Shown in pieces: positions 13,001 through 22,429 of a stretch of 64,000 nucleotides of DNA (position 1 is the first letter of the stretch; each line of letters begins with the position of its first letter). The position numbers and the translations under genes are program-made. This DNA is from Nematopogon swammerdamellus (lineage: Eukaryota > Arthropoda > Insecta > Lepidoptera > Adelidae). The stretch spans positions 21,628,048 through 21,692,047 of the forward strand of contig OX336350.1 in the NCBI GenBank assembly GCA_946902875.1, written 5' to 3'. A model generated the notes under the pieces. It was not told where the DNA came from and did no database searches. It saw only the letters and a list, made by a program, of their open reading frames with translations.

Positions 13001-14801
13001 GCACTGACATGGCACCTAGTTCACCAAGGTGATATGGGCTGACATCGCGGGTGTTGTAGGTAGGGGATGTTGCCAACAGTGTTAGTTTCCATAAAAAACC
13101 TTCAGACGTTCACCCATCTAAAGTCTTAGATGTTCAGCGCCACTGAGCTGAATAATATAAAATAATAAAAAATATATGTAGGAATTCTATTAGTTTTGCA
13201 GGAAAGCGCAAGAAACGCGCTTACGGCAAATGTGTGTAACTTAGTGTCAGTAGATCCTAGACGGAGTGTTTGTGCGTAGATACGAGGAGGAGGAGGAGGA
13301 AGGTGGGGAGGGCGAGGCGGGAGGGATCAGCATCAGCGTGTGCGTGAACTCGAGCGACGAGACGGTGCGCGCCGGCATCACCCTGCAGCCCGCCCCCTCA
13401 CCCTCCGCCGCCTCCGCCTCCGCCGGCCTGCTCACCGTCGAGTCCGCTAGAGAGTACCGCCTGCCAAATCAGAGGTACTCATACCTACCTATATCTAGCA
13501 TCCCTGTCACCGACAGCCCCCTGTGAAGAGGTTGCACGACGGAGGACGGAACAGTGGCGATCGAACGACATCAATGTCTTGGACGTGTGGGAACTGCCTC
13601 TGACTGAAGTGTGAAAGCGACCGGGAAGGTGCTCTACTCGGGTGGCTGGAGTAGCACCACCACCTGAGCGTCAACGTAAAACGGACCGGTTTGAGATCTC
13701 AGGCGGAGAATGCCCCTAAGAGGCTGGGCAACAAATAACAACAAGATATCTAGCATCTAACCTTGCAGGGTGCTGACTTATTACTAGTATGAAGGCCGGT
13801 GTAGACCACAACAGTAAGTTGCAATGTCCCCAATTAATCATTTACCACCGTTAGACAAATATTTGTGTGGCTTTCCTGTTGCGCTGTAATATGAAGCAGA
13901 TGTAGCACTCCCAGCCTGCGCCATATTTGTGTCGCGATGTGTCGCGGAGCGGTCGGTATTATACTTACAGCCAATTTTACCAAATTCGGCTACATGTAGC
14001 TGGCGGTTATATCCTGGCAAATGTATTAGAAACGTTACTATAGGCACTATAGGTAACTTGAACTAGAGGTGACCTTTAATTTCCTTGAATAGTGTTGTTT
14101 GATCTATGTCAATAGTAAACGAGACAAACCCATGTAAAATCGAATGAATCAACAACCCTCCTTTCTAAGTGTAAGTATGTTGTGGATAACTGTGGTGCAG
14201 GCATTCGCTGCGCAGATCCTCCGCCATCGAGGTGCGGGACCTGCCGTCGCCGATGCAGCCGCTGCTGGGCGCGGGCGTCTGCGACGAAGCCACCGGCTGC
14301 ACCGACCTGCTGCTCCCGGTTCCGCGCCAGGCCTCCGGTAACCTTCATACACATCCTCCCAGAGAACATGTCGCATTTAGTACTGAAAGCATATTCAAAT
14401 AGTCAGCCTTCAAAACAGTGGCAACATCTTCTGATTTTATTCCTCTCTTCTCAGTATATCGTCTATTACAATGTAGTGTTAATAGGACCTCTGTTTAGCA
14501 AGTTTTTTCCACGGTGTTCAGTTGTCCGTTCTCGGCACTGTGACCATAGGTACATAGCTAGTCAAAGTGTTAACTAGTATCGCTGTGAGTGAGGACCTGT
14601 CGGATGGACTGATCTAACTGTTGACGGGCAGGGGAGACGAACGCGTCGAGCGAGATGTCTCTGTCGCACATGGTGAGCGAGAAGCAGCCGGCGCGACCGT
14701 CCATCGTGCTGGACTCCTCGCAGCTGCCGCGCCAGCACAGCGCCGAGCGACAGCCGCCCGTCCAGCCGCCGGCCGACCCCCGCCCCGAGACCATGTGCTA
14801 A
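797..14801 (+). CDS. Trpm: TRPM-type cation channel, 3' half of gene (multi-exon, partial)
   Basis: This is the downstream part of a transient receptor potential melastatin channel, a plasma-membrane cation channel (the family carries Ca2+, Mg2+ and Zn2+). The exons encode, in order, the pore loop and S6 helix (motifs [13 protein letters not shown] and [11 protein letters not shown]), the TRP-helix region ([20 protein letters not shown]), a conserved post-TRP segment ([11 protein letters not shown]), a helical segment ([15 protein letters not shown]), and then a long low-complexity tail rich in Ser, Asp, Gly and Pro that ends in ETMC. The order matches the TRPM family. The visible exons join to about 785 codons. 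The N-terminal homology region and S1-S5 lie upstream of the window. There is no sign of a C-terminal kinase domain like those of TRPM6/7. The CDS is not continuous; the exons are listed separately. The gene converges on Tsp. Confidence 0.93.
1180..1247 (+). promoter_or_regulatory. Intronic hairpin between the alternative Trpm exons
   Basis: Positions 1180-1206 and 1221-1247 are complementary over 27 bp with one mismatch. The 14-nt loop (1207-1220) is itself mostly palindromic (TCATAATTATGA). The structure sits in the middle of the 370-nt intron that separates the two alternative pore exons. RNA pairing between exon variants is a known way to enforce exclusive exon choice in insects. A small foldback MITE is the alternative explanation. 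Confidence 0.6.
1386..1607 (+). CDS. Trpm: Trpm pore/S6 exon, alternative copy B
   Basis: This 222-nt phase 0-0 exon (74 codons) is homologous to copy A. Pore loop and S6 are almost the same, but the outer-pore turret differs ([20 protein letters not shown] against [19 protein letters not shown]) and the S6 exit reads [10 protein letters not shown]. The acceptor TTGCTTCTAG has a good pyrimidine tract and the donor is CAG|GTGCTC. Using both copies in one transcript would duplicate S6, so mutual exclusion is the natural reading; its control is inferred. Confidence 0.9.
1731..1964 (+). CDS. Trpm: Trpm TRP-helix exon
   Basis: This 234-nt phase 0-0 exon encodes the segment just after S6: the TRP helix ([18 protein letters not shown]), the [14 protein letters not shown] segment and the acidic [14 protein letters not shown] stretch, all characteristic of TRPM channels. 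The acceptor is CTGCTGCAG and the donor is CAG|GTTATT. Confidence 0.93.
2152..2274 (+). CDS. Trpm: Trpm exon, C-terminal helical segment
   Basis: This 123-nt phase 0-0 exon encodes a charged helical stretch ([20 protein letters not shown]) that corresponds to the TRPM segment following the FEEQCVE motif and leading to the coiled coil. The acceptor is TAACAG and the donor is CAA|GTAAGT, a consensus match. Confidence 0.92.
2364..2555 (+). CDS. Trpm: Trpm exon, coiled-coil region
   Basis: This 192-nt phase 0-0 exon begins [16 protein letters not shown], a heptad-like helix that fits the TRPM tetramerisation coiled coil. It then becomes Pro/Ala/Ser rich. The acceptor is AATAACAG and the donor is GAG|GTAGCC. 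Confidence 0.9.
2800..2862 (+). CDS. Trpm: Possible small in-frame Trpm exon
   Basis: This is a 63-nt open segment between a good acceptor (CTCCTTTCTAG) and a CAG|GTCACA donor, encoding [20 protein letters not shown] and one more residue. It is a multiple of three in phase 0, so its presence or absence keeps the frame and phase cannot prove it. It may be a cassette exon or an intronic coincidence. Confidence 0.45.
3004..3093 (+). CDS. Trpm: Trpm exon, cytoplasmic tail
   Basis: This 90-nt phase 0-0 exon encodes [19 protein letters not shown] followed by an acidic stretch. It has acceptor GGCGCGGCAG and donor GAC|GTAAGC. The upstream tract is a GT run rather than pyrimidines. It is placed in the tail by phase and order. 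Confidence 0.82.
3094..4592 (+). other. Trpm intron, no gene seen
   Basis: This 1.5-kb AT-rich intron shows no recognisable coding or mobile-element signature. Confidence 0.7.
4593..4779 (+). CDS. Trpm: Trpm exon, Asp/Ser-rich tail
   Basis: This 187-nt phase 0-1 exon encodes a low-complexity acidic stretch (Asp-Gly repeats, a serine run, [16 protein letters not shown]). It is very GC-rich compared with its introns. The acceptor is TGTTTGACAG and the donor is GAGAG|GTACCT. It is probably an intrinsically disordered tail. Confidence 0.88.
4885..5115 (+). mobile_element. LINE 3'-end fragment, RTE/Jockey-like
   Basis: The translation [20 protein letters not shown], followed by a tryptophan-containing segment, resembles the C-terminal end of insect non-LTR retrotransposon polyproteins. 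The expected continuation is out of frame, so it is decayed. It ends in an ATTGATTGATTG microsatellite, a typical 3' end. It lies in the intron after the exon at 4593. Confidence 0.7.
5472..5589 (+). CDS. Trpm: Trpm exon, tail
   Basis: This 118-nt phase 1-2 exon encodes [20 protein letters not shown] and then an Arg/Thr-rich end ([14 protein letters not shown]). It has acceptor GGTTGCAG and donor CG|GTAACG. Both junction codons join correctly to the neighbouring exons (GGT before it, CGG after it). Confidence 0.87.
6424..6467. repeat. Perfect 21-bp inverted repeat (hairpin)
   Basis: Positions 6424-6444 and 6447-6467 are perfect reverse complements around a 2-nt loop. It is preceded by four or five tandem copies of CTGATA. 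It is either a tiny foldback element or a palindrome formed by replication slippage. Confidence 0.75.
6508..6596. mobile_element. Small MITE, CACACGTTGGCC family, copy 1
   Basis: The ends are inverted (AGATCCACACGTGGGCCAAC on the left, GGCCAACGTGTGAATCTGG on the right) with a short AT-rich centre. A second, better preserved copy lies at 62979-63078, which supports a mobile family. Confidence 0.65.
7144..7305. repeat. GTACC pentanucleotide array with higher-order units
   Basis: This is a tandem array of (C)GTAC-type pentamers interrupted at intervals by TTGTACAGTATC variants, giving a higher-order period of about 35 bp. GTAC is its own complement, so both strands read alike. Tandem Tyr/Val/Arg ORFs on both strands are a by-product. 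Confidence 0.9.
7746..8290. mobile_element. GC-rich foldback (MITE-like) element
   Basis: The left end (AGGGTACTGGTCACACCGAG) and the right end (complement AGGGTCAGCTCACACCGAG) are inverted copies that continue into matching GACGCGACGCG. The interior has inverted CTCGCGCGC segments. A related single end lies at 8465-8515. The AGGGTC-type terminus recalls hAT-like MITEs, but no target duplication was established. Confidence 0.65.
8465..8518. mobile_element. Solitary end of the GC-rich foldback family
   Basis: The segment GTCGCGTCGTGTCTCAGTGT followed by GAGCTGGCCCTTAC matches the right terminus of the element at 7746-8290, with substitutions. Confidence 0.5.
9768..10195 (-). mobile_element. 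tRNA-derived SINE-like element (family A), minus strand
   Basis: Read on the minus strand it starts with a tRNA-like head (A box TGGCCGAGTGG, B box GGTTCAAATCC), has a middle domain with ACTAGGTGGTAGGCTCAAAT, and a tail GACTCAGCCACCC that ends in poly-A (poly-T at 9768 on the plus strand). Other copies are at 26085-26490 and 49383-49575, plus one split around the large nest at 30655-41994. Confidence 0.82.
10729..10874 (+). CDS. Trpm: Trpm exon, tail
   Basis: This 146-nt phase 2-1 exon encodes a Gly-rich start, then [20 protein letters not shown] and [10 protein letters not shown]. The acceptor is GTTTGTGCAG and the donor is ACCG|GTAAGT. It is GC-rich and disordered in character. Confidence 0.88.
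11327..11486 (+). CDS. Trpm: Trpm exon with conserved SITDELE segment
   Basis: This 160-nt phase 1-2 exon encodes an eight-glycine run, then [20 protein letters not shown] and [12 protein letters not shown]. The [10 protein letters not shown] stretch looks the most constrained part of the tail. The acceptor is GTGGTGCAG and the donor is CCCAG|GTATGT. Confidence 0.9.
12186..12420 (+). mobile_element. LINE 3' terminus with (CAA)n tail
   Basis: This segment ends in a CAACAACAACAACAA tail. It shares GAGGTTTTGTACAAAGGTCC with an inverted relative near 24780-24815, so it looks like a 5'-truncated non-LTR retrotransposon end. It reaches to within about 14 nt of the acceptor of the exon at 12434. 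No target duplication was identified. Confidence 0.6.
12434..12735 (+). CDS. Trpm: Trpm exon, long tail exon
   Basis: This 302-nt phase 2-1 exon encodes [20 protein letters not shown] and, after a Gly/Arg-rich part, [20 protein letters not shown], an acidic [13 protein letters not shown] stretch and a Ser/Pro-rich end. The donor is CTTG|GTGAGC. The acceptor CACGGCAG has no pyrimidine tract; the sequence just upstream is the (CAA)n tail of an inserted LINE. Confidence 0.87.
12840..13103 (+). mobile_element. SINE-like repeat family B
   Basis: It carries the family B landmarks: TTACTAGGTGGCAGGGTTTA, ATGAAAGGTCGGTCAAAACG, AAGCACTGACATGGCACC, ATGGGCTGACATC and an A-rich end after GTTTCCATAAAAAA. 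Full copies are at 44876-45190 and 62563-62870. It is intronic, just after the exon at 12434. Confidence 0.75.
13261..13474 (+). CDS. Trpm: Trpm exon, Glu-rich tail
   Basis: This 214-nt phase 1-2 exon encodes [33 protein letters not shown], and an Ala/Ser/Pro stretch ending YRLPNQ. The acceptor ATCCTAG at 13260 was chosen over the TAG at 13279 because only it keeps the frame from the exon before. The donor is AGAG|GTACTC. Confidence 0.85.
13502..13745 (+). mobile_element. 5'-truncated LINE insertion with 11-bp target duplication
   Basis: This 244-bp fragment matches the 3' end of the LINE at 40174-41891 (TCACCGACAG, GTGGGAACTGCC, GAGGCTGGGCA, AACAACAA end). It is flanked by ATATCTAGCAT at 13491-13501 and 13746-13756, a clean target-site duplication. 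It begins only 27 nt after a Trpm exon. Confidence 0.88.
14201..14337 (+). CDS. Trpm: Trpm exon, tail
   Basis: This 137-nt phase 2-1 exon encodes [33 protein letters not shown] and [12 protein letters not shown]. The acceptor is GTGGTGCAG and the donor is TCCG|GTAACC. Confidence 0.88.
14632..14801 (+). CDS. Trpm: Trpm terminal exon
   Basis: This 170-nt exon enters in phase 1 (GGG) and ends at TAA (14799-14801). It encodes [35 protein letters not shown] and a Pro-rich end ETMC. The acceptor is TTGACGGGCAG. Confidence 0.9.
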
Positions 14802-16790
14802 CCTCGCGCCGCTCCCGCCCCGACCCGCCCCGCATCCACCTGCACAACTAACTACGAGTACTAACTAGCCCTCACTGCTGTCGGTAGAAGTGGGGATATC
14901 TGGTGCACGCAAGTAACAGAGACCTTGTTGTTGTTGGGACTTCCGTGAGACACCCCTCGGGCTCCAGCTCAGTCCTCACGCCCCTGTACTTCTAGGAGAG
15001 AAAAGAAGAAACGATGCGTCTGCTAGCGATGATGAATACTGGCTAAGATAGCGGATTCTTAGTTAAACAGACTCGCCAGTATAAAGTCACTTGAAAGGTA
15101 GAGTGAGATTATTCACACCCATCTGTCTGTCCACACTGTATAGTGATCTCACCATCTGGCTGAGTGGTGAGCCACTTAGAGCTCCGTTACCAATGTGGAG
15201 AATTGGTAGACATGCGAATAATGTAGATCGGTATGTCGGTGCAACACACACTTATATGTGGATGTGGGTTGGATTTCCCACGAGTTAATGACGCTGACGT
15301 GAGTCTGTCATTCGAGACCGGTGGATCCCCGGTACACATTGGGTGGTGGTCATATGCACTTCCACGCATATACATAGCTGGTGAAAACAAAAGCCTTTAG
15401 GCTAGTACAAAACGCTGAGGCCCTGGGCACAGTTTGCGGTTGGACTCCAGTGGCAGTGATGGCTTCACCCCCGGCTCTCGACTTCGGTCGGGGGTTCCTT
15501 CGGGTGGACGGGTGGTGGCTCAGATCGCCTGGGGAAAGGTCGCAGTCTGTGTATTCCCATGGGATTATTTCGGAAAAAACGGTACAGCTATGGGGCCTCG
15601 ATCTGGCATACATGATCTCTGTACTCGCAAGAGTGCAGGTAGTAGACGTCTGGATTTTGTAACCGGAAGGTTGATATTTCTGGACGTCTATAAACAAAAC
15701 GTAAATCAATAAACGATAGTAAAGAAGATGTCCACACTGTATAAAACGAATGATGGGAGCATTTAAAAATCTTTACAACTTAGGTACAGTTCCACGGCCT
15801 GAATGACTGACTGTTGCAAACGATAGAGGGGAACTGTGGAGCAAATGATAATAGTAAATAGTATTTAAAGTGATGTAGAGGTACTTGTTGCAAGTTTGAA
15901 CTGCCGGCCGGTCTCGGCTCACGTGAATGTTGGAATAAGGAATTGCGAAAAATTTCTGTATAAGTACATAGGTACTGAAAATATGATAATGAAAGTGAAA
16001 TAGAACCTACGGAGGGTCTGTTGTATTTTGAATATTAGTTTAAAAGCTGCGTATGACCCTGAAAAAAGGGCGGGATAGCGCGAATGAGAATCGGTGTGAG
16101 AACGAAAGGGATAGATGTACTCCATAATTTCATCATAAATCATAAGCCTGAAAAGTGTGGGTACTTACTACTTACTTAATTATTTTATTACGGTAAAATA
16201 ATTATTATTTTTAAATGTAAAAAAAATAGGAACTTCTTTATACATATTTAAATTAGTTAGCAAAGTTTCATCATCCAATTTAAAGTATTTATTGAATACT
16301 AGATGTTTAATTGTACGTTTGGAGGTAACTTTGTATTTTTTTTTATCAAGAATTTTTTTTAGAAATATGTTTTCGCCAACATAATACCCAGCATTGGTTG
16401 GTACTCAACTTTACCATATATTTATTTATTACAGAGTGATTGTTGCAGCATTGTTGGTATAAAAGAGGATCGTGCTAGGCAATGTGAGGTGGTACAGACT
16501 GTGAGCTGGTGCGAGAACTCTGGCATTCATCCTTAAAAAATTACACATGTTAAAATCTGAAGTTAAAAGAATGCTTTCCTCCCTCAGTGAGCTAATATGT
16601 ATTCTACTAGAGTATTTGCTCGGGCAACGGGCACGGCTCCACAAGTCCACAGGTCAGTCGATCGCGAGCGGCCGAACTCGTTGCACGCGCCGGCACCGCC
16701 TGCTGCGCGCATCGCCCATGCATTCCAATGCACGTGTACCCAACACTGGTTGGCCTTGGCTGGCGTCGTCACAGAACGCTTATCGCCCGC
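14802..16790 (+). other. Trpm 3' UTR and downstream flank
   Basis: No ORF of note. A candidate poly(A) signal AATAAA lies at 15708-15713, about 0.9 kb after the stop; the true 3' end may be further on, in the AT-rich DNA. The GC-richer 15390-15660 looks repeat-derived but was not classified. Confidence 0.55.
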
Positions 16791-16951
16791 TAGATCCTCT
16801 CCCGCTCGCTTCCCGCCCGCTAGCTCCCCTCCCGCTCGCTTCCCGCCCGCTAGCTCCCCTCCCCCTCGCTTCCCGCCCGCTAGCTCCCCTCCCCCTCGCT
16901 TCCCGCCCGCTAGCTCCCCTCCCCCTCGCTTCCCGCCCGCTAGCTCCCCTC
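16790..16951. repeat. 30-bp GC-rich minisatellite, about five copies
   Basis: The unit has the form GCTAGCTCCCCTCCCSCTCG followed by CTTCCCGCCC, repeated with a CCGCT to CCCCT change between early and late copies. The period is a multiple of three, so plus-strand frames stay open through it (PLASRPLAPL repeats). This is a repeat artefact, not a gene. Confidence 0.9.
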
Positions 16952-19900
16952 TACCGCTCGGCTCTGCGCTCCACCTCCCCGCTACCTTACCTCATACCTC
17001 AGCTGTTGGGACACAATTTCTCCGTATCTTTCTTCGTAGCGATGCATCTAGTACTTACTAGTAGAATACATATTAGCTCACTGGCTTTCCTATGTTTTTA
17101 ACCCTGTCGAATTGGCAAAGTTGCCATATTAATTAACAGTGTGGAACATTATCTGATATGACATAAGCTGGCTGGTTGGTGTCTGGTGTCTGGTATGTGG
17201 TGTCTGGTGTCTGGCGTGTTGTGTCTGGTGTGTTGTGTTTGTGTGTAGCAAGGGACAGACGTGTATGTGTATAGTTACATAACCTACTTAGAGTTGTGAC
17301 GAAGTGTCCTCCGCTTCACTAGACAATACCTGCAGCAAGAGATATCCGTACGTAAGTTGTGGAAGCAGCTATAAGCCAAAATAAGGTAATTAAATAAGCC
17401 GATTGTATAAATAGGTACAACAGTACGGGTAGTTAAGTAAGATGACCATGTGATACCTAATATTATCTACTTTGATGATATATGTGACGGACGGAATTAT
17501 CCGTAAATAAATGTAGGTAGAGTACTTATTGGTTTGTCAGACGAGTGTCTATGTAGGTATGTAGGTAGGTGCGCACACTGGACGCTGCTGCAGACAGCGG
17601 TAGCTGTTGATTTGAGCACTCAATAATGTATTTATTTTTATTTTTTATTTATTTCTATTAGAAAACGTACAGCCGTTCACAATGTAGATACACTTATTTT
17701 TTTTATACCTATCTAGAGTTTGGCCAATTACATGTTTCCCTGATTAGTATTTTTTCATGTTTGCACAGGGCATAAAAATTAAGGCTGTATATCTTTATTC
17801 TAACAAAATAAGAAAACGCCATCTGTCTACCTAATAAAAAAAAATTGCTCAATTTTATTAATAAGTAGCAACAAGCGAGCTAGATACTTAGTGATGCGTC
17901 TACACAGAGAGAGGGGGCGGGGTGACCGGCAGATGTCGTCGCACGCGCATCTGAGTAGGCTGCGGGGGTAGTGGCAATAGCGGGTTCAAGGTCACGCGCG
18001 AGGCTTTTATACCCAATGATATTATATGTTTATTAAAGTGAAATTACAAATTTAAAAATCCCCGACCCTTAAAAAGTAAAATATCATTTCCATTTAGTAA
18101 CTCGAGGCGTCGAGGGACCGCTCAGTAAATAAAATATGAAAACTGAGTGCTGCGCGCGGTTATTTAATTAGCGGTCAAAATATTTTTTTTATTTTTTAAC
18201 GGGTCGGGGATTTTTTTTCACATATAATGTTTATACCAATGATAGTAGGTTCGCATGTAGGGTGCATTTTTTTAGAAATGTTTAATTTAAAAAAATGTGG
18301 CGGCTGACAAAGATAAAAATGATTGAGTGTTCAACTCAACACTGTATGATGCAACACAATACATAATTATGGGTATATATTGTGTATGTAGATACATTAC
18401 CAATAGTAGGAAGGTATGTATGCAGAATTAGCTGTCGCGGTGTTGCTGGATACAGTCCTCACTCTTGTTTATCACCTCTACCTGTAACTATAAGAACAAT
18501 CGTTTTTATAGAAACAGTATGTACCTACCTACTGTGTTCCTGCTAACATATAATATTGCAGTTTTCCTATAACTAGCTGAAAGGAGTTTGGGAGTAGAGT
18601 CAGACAGAACGTAATCCAAGCGGTCGCTCGGCTGACACTAATCCGGAGTTCACTAGATGACCTGACAACATATCAAAATCATTGACGTTGAGTCCATTTT
18701 AGCTCTGAAGTTTTATCCATAGGTATTTCCAAAATCTATTTGTAGATACGTACATAGTAATTACATTTTTATTCTGAAATTTTCTAAATCACTTTTGGAA
18801 CTTTAATACGCACTAAATTTTTTTTTTTTTTTTCAAAGTCTTTATACATAATATAAAATACGTAGGTATATGAAAACCGGAGCGCGACAATAAAAGGCTC
18901 ATCACATCACAACTAAAGTTCTAGGTTGATTTCCAAAATGTTTTTTTATTAAGATAGCAGCCAAGGGTTTATCCTTCTGTGTAAACAGAAAAAGAAAATT
19001 GTCTTTTCGCAGTTTTATTTTCACTATTTACTAAAAAACTGCAAATCAGAATTGCACGCCGATTATTCCATTAGATTCAGGAACTCGTTGAGATCGTTAT
19101 AGGAGATATAACATCAAGTTATCTACTTGAGGTACTGAGTAGTGGCTCTAATTGTACAAATGTGACACTTATTATATCCTTTTCAAATTACTTACATGGG
19201 CGCGAAGCCGCAGGAAAAAGCTAGTCTATAATATGAACGTATTCCAGTATCTCATTGACGTTATTTTAAAATTAACTTTATATTATATATAAGGTATTGT
19301 CGTTAAACAATGTCCCGCGAGTGTTTCTTTCGCGTACCTCTTCGGGATAATTTAATGTTTTATATTTATTTTTATATTGCAACTTCCTCACATTTTATTG
19401 AGACCCCCTTTGCATAATACGTATTTTTATGAAAGAAAAACACTTGAATATGAAATATGTTTGTATATTTGGACATATTTAGTGTATTTATATTTAGGTA
19501 CAAATATAAATAAAAGTTTATAAGGTTGATGATTATAAAAATGTTACGTTCTAATATTGTAAATCACAATTTGATCACGGATCAACATCTCGAACAGTTG
19601 GAATGTGTTGCTCTGCGCTGCGCGGACAATGTGCGCGCGCGCATCACTACGCTAATAGGAGCGCGCAACAATATCAGCATTAGGCAATACATACGATAGA
19701 TAGGTAAATAAGAGAGACAAACTATAGATAACTCCTACCAGAAGTACCATCGTCAGGACGTGTTCATTTATACCAAAATGTTTATATTACGAATAATTGT
19801 GTATATATTAGCTAGACGTGCCCCCCTTTTCGTTGTTTTCATTTAGCGGTACAAATGTATTCGCCGGGCGAGACGGCGACGGCGCGGCAACAACGCGGCA

Positions 19901-20672
19901 ACGCCGTGAACTGATGTTATTTAAAGTTCGAAAACTTTCATATTTTTCAGATTTTCCATTCTCCACTACATCTGATGATTGTGCAAGTTAACAATGAGTG
20001 TATTGATGTGAAACATTCCACTTTTGACGTATCCTTAGCTCCATCCAATCCAACTCCAAGTGGAGTAGATAACTATTTCATGCGTGGCCGAGGATTCGTG
20101 TATAAAATCCTTCCCAGCAGTAAGGTACACTACAGCTACTGTGTACGTATTATCTTCCTAGTTTTGTGTTTTAGTTTAGTTAGTCAACCTAAACCTCGAC
20201 ATGTTTCACATCAACTGTGTCGGACCCCTCAGGCTTATTCATTTAATAGTCGTAACGTTCGGAGCGGACTGAAGCGACAGCCGGGTGTTGTCGAGGACAA
20301 TCCTTGTATGATTGAAGTACTTATTGTAATTAGAAATGCAATAATAACGGTAACATTGCCTGTCCGCTTACAACAAATGTATTATTGTAAGAGAATTGTC
20401 ATGTTGATTGTAAGCAATGATTGTAGGAGTAGTTAAGGAAGATTTTATGTAAAGTAGATAATTTGTAAATAAGTAAACAAAACCAAATGAAGTAAGTGTG
20501 TAACGTATGAGCGAGCGAGCGTGCTTGTTAAAGAACCAACAAGATCACAACAATATTATTTAGGTATTTATTCTAATACATATCGCAAATTTTTAACAAT
20601 ATGAATTTGTTTCTGTGCATATATTTATAAACCAATTCTAAATGTATTGTCTCATTCAATGCATTGAGCGCA
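16952..20672. other. AT-rich intergenic DNA
   Basis: About 3.7 kb with no supported gene. It has GTCTGGTGT-type simple repeats near 17175-17240, a foldback element near 18030-18245, and scattered AATAAA motifs (for example near 19510) that could end long Trpm transcripts. Confidence 0.6.
18028..18245. mobile_element. Foldback element with AAATCCCCGACCC inverted arms
   Basis: AAAAATCCCCGACCCTTAAA near 18053 faces its reverse complement ending GGGTCGGGGATTTTTTTT near 18215. The match extends outwards into imperfect arms (CCAATGATATTATATG against CATATAATGTTTATACCAAT). It is consistent with a MITE. Confidence 0.6.
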
Positions 20673-20705
20673 TCACACACACACACACACACACGCGCGC
20701 GCGCG
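20673..20705. repeat. CA/CG dinucleotide microsatellite
   Basis: A run of about 11 CA repeats passes directly into CG repeats. Confidence 0.95.
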
Positions 20706-21039
20706 GCCAGGCGGAGGCAAATTGTATTACAAACACAATAATAGAATAGAGGAATAGAATAGAATAGCGTTTATTTCCTCTTCACATGAGTAATACAGTA
20801 CAAGATTTTATAACATGGGCTAGGAGGAAAAGGGAGCCAGCTCAGCTTGTATGCCGCGGCTCCCTCGCGATGAGAGCGCCGCAGCGCTGATCTTCCGCCG
20901 CTCCCAACACGCGCAAGCATACACATTGCGAAATAGCGTCAGCTATCATCATTTAAAATAACAATCACTCGCACATAAGACACATTAAAAACGCGAAATA
21001 CTTTTTCGTTTATAATATGGGTAATACAACACATAGATG

Positions 21040-22151
21040 CAATTACAAGAGAGAGACGACCCCTCCCTCCTCCTACACCTACTGGCCAATATCAATTACA
21101 AGAGAGAGACGACCCCTCCCTCCTCCTACACCTACTGGCCAATATCAATTACAAGAGAGAGACGACCCCTCCCTCCTCCTACACCTACTGGCCAATATCA
21201 ATTACAAGAGAGAGACGACCCCTCCCTCCTCCTACACCTACTGGCCAATATCAATTACAAGAGAGAGACGACCCCTCCCTCCTCCTACACCTACTGGCCA
21301 ATATCAATTACAAGAGAGAGACGACCCCTCCCTCCTCCTACACCTACTGGCCAATATCAATTACAAGAGAGAGACGACCCCTCCCTCCTCCTACACCTAC
21401 TGGCCAATATCAATTACAAGAGAGAGACGACCCCTCCCTCCTCCTACACCTACTGGCCAATATCAATTACAAGAGAGAGACGACCCCTCCCTCCTCCTAC
21501 ACCTACTGGCCAATATCAATTACAAGAGAGAGACGACCCCTCCCTCCTCCTACACCTACTGGCCAATATCAATTACAAGAGAGAGACGACCCCTCCCTCC
21601 TACACCTACTGGCCAATATCAATTACAAGAGAGAGACGACCCCTCCCTCCTCCTACACCTACTGGCCAATATCAATTACAAGAGAGAGACGACCCCTCCC
21701 TCCTCCTACACCTACTGGCCAATATCAATTACAAGAGAGAGACGACCCCTCCCTCCTCCTACACCTACTGGCCAATATCAATTACAAGAGAGAGACGACC
21801 CCTCCCTCCTCCTACACCTACTGGCCAATATCAATTACAAGAGAGAGACGACCCCTCCCTCCTCCTACACCTACTGGCCAATATCAATTACAAGAGAGAG
21901 ACGACCCCTCCCTCCTCCTACACCTACTGGCCAATATCAATTACAAGAGAGAGACGACCCCTCCCTCCTCCTACACCTACTGGCCAATATCAATTACAAG
22001 AGAGAGACGACCCCTCCCTCCTCCTACACCTACTGGCCAATATCAATTACAAGAGAGAGACGACCCCTCCCTCCTCCTACACCTACTGGCCAATATCAAT
22101 TACAAGAGAGAGACGACCCCTCCCTCCTCCTACACCTACTGGCCAATATCA
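21040..22151. repeat. 53-bp satellite, about 21 near-identical copies
   Basis: The unit begins CAATTACAAGAGAGAGACGA and ends ACCTACTGGCCAATAT. Copies are almost identical; one near 21590 lacks one TCC (50 bp) and the last copy diverges. The unit has no stop in any plus frame and 53 is not a multiple of three, so all three plus frames stay open and each cycles through a 53-residue period. The long ORFs of about 395 and 404 codons are therefore by-products. The high identity implies recent expansion or homogenisation. Confidence 0.97.
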
Positions 22152-22429
22152 TTTACCAATGTACAATGCACATTGCACACCTAGGTCTGCCAACTCTTTG
22201 TTGAGCCTCGCTCGCTTTTGCCCTTGCCTCGGGATAATTATATATTTTTAATTAATGGCGACGTCAGAAAGTAACTTTAGATCAAAGCCGCACGGTACCG
22301 GTATAGTTCATCCTCGATATACAGACTTTTGCTTTTTAAAGACATTCTGCAAGTTAGGCTTTTCGCTCAGAATGGCTAAATGCATGTGATATTTGCCCTA
22401 TGTCAAGTTCAGATTAGCATCATTAATGT

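Noticed and set aside
13279..13280. TAG at 13277-13279 as the acceptor of the Glu-rich Trpm exon
   Set aside because: It would put the exon in a frame giving Arg runs and break the phase from 12735. The TAG at 13258-13260 keeps the Glu-rich frame and both junctions.
16547..17101. 184- and 154-codon Pro/Ala/Ser-rich ORFs
   Set aside because: They run through a 30-bp GC-rich minisatellite whose period keeps frames open, with no family resemblance.
19975..20436. 153-codon plus-strand ORF as a gene
   Set aside because: No recognisable domain, AT-rich surroundings and no splice or promoter support. Length is within chance for the area.
21017..22251. Two ORFs of about 395 and 404 codons as a repetitive protein gene
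   Set aside because: They are produced by a stop-free 53-bp satellite in which all three plus frames are open. There are no flanking coding signals, and two overlapping frames are equally long.
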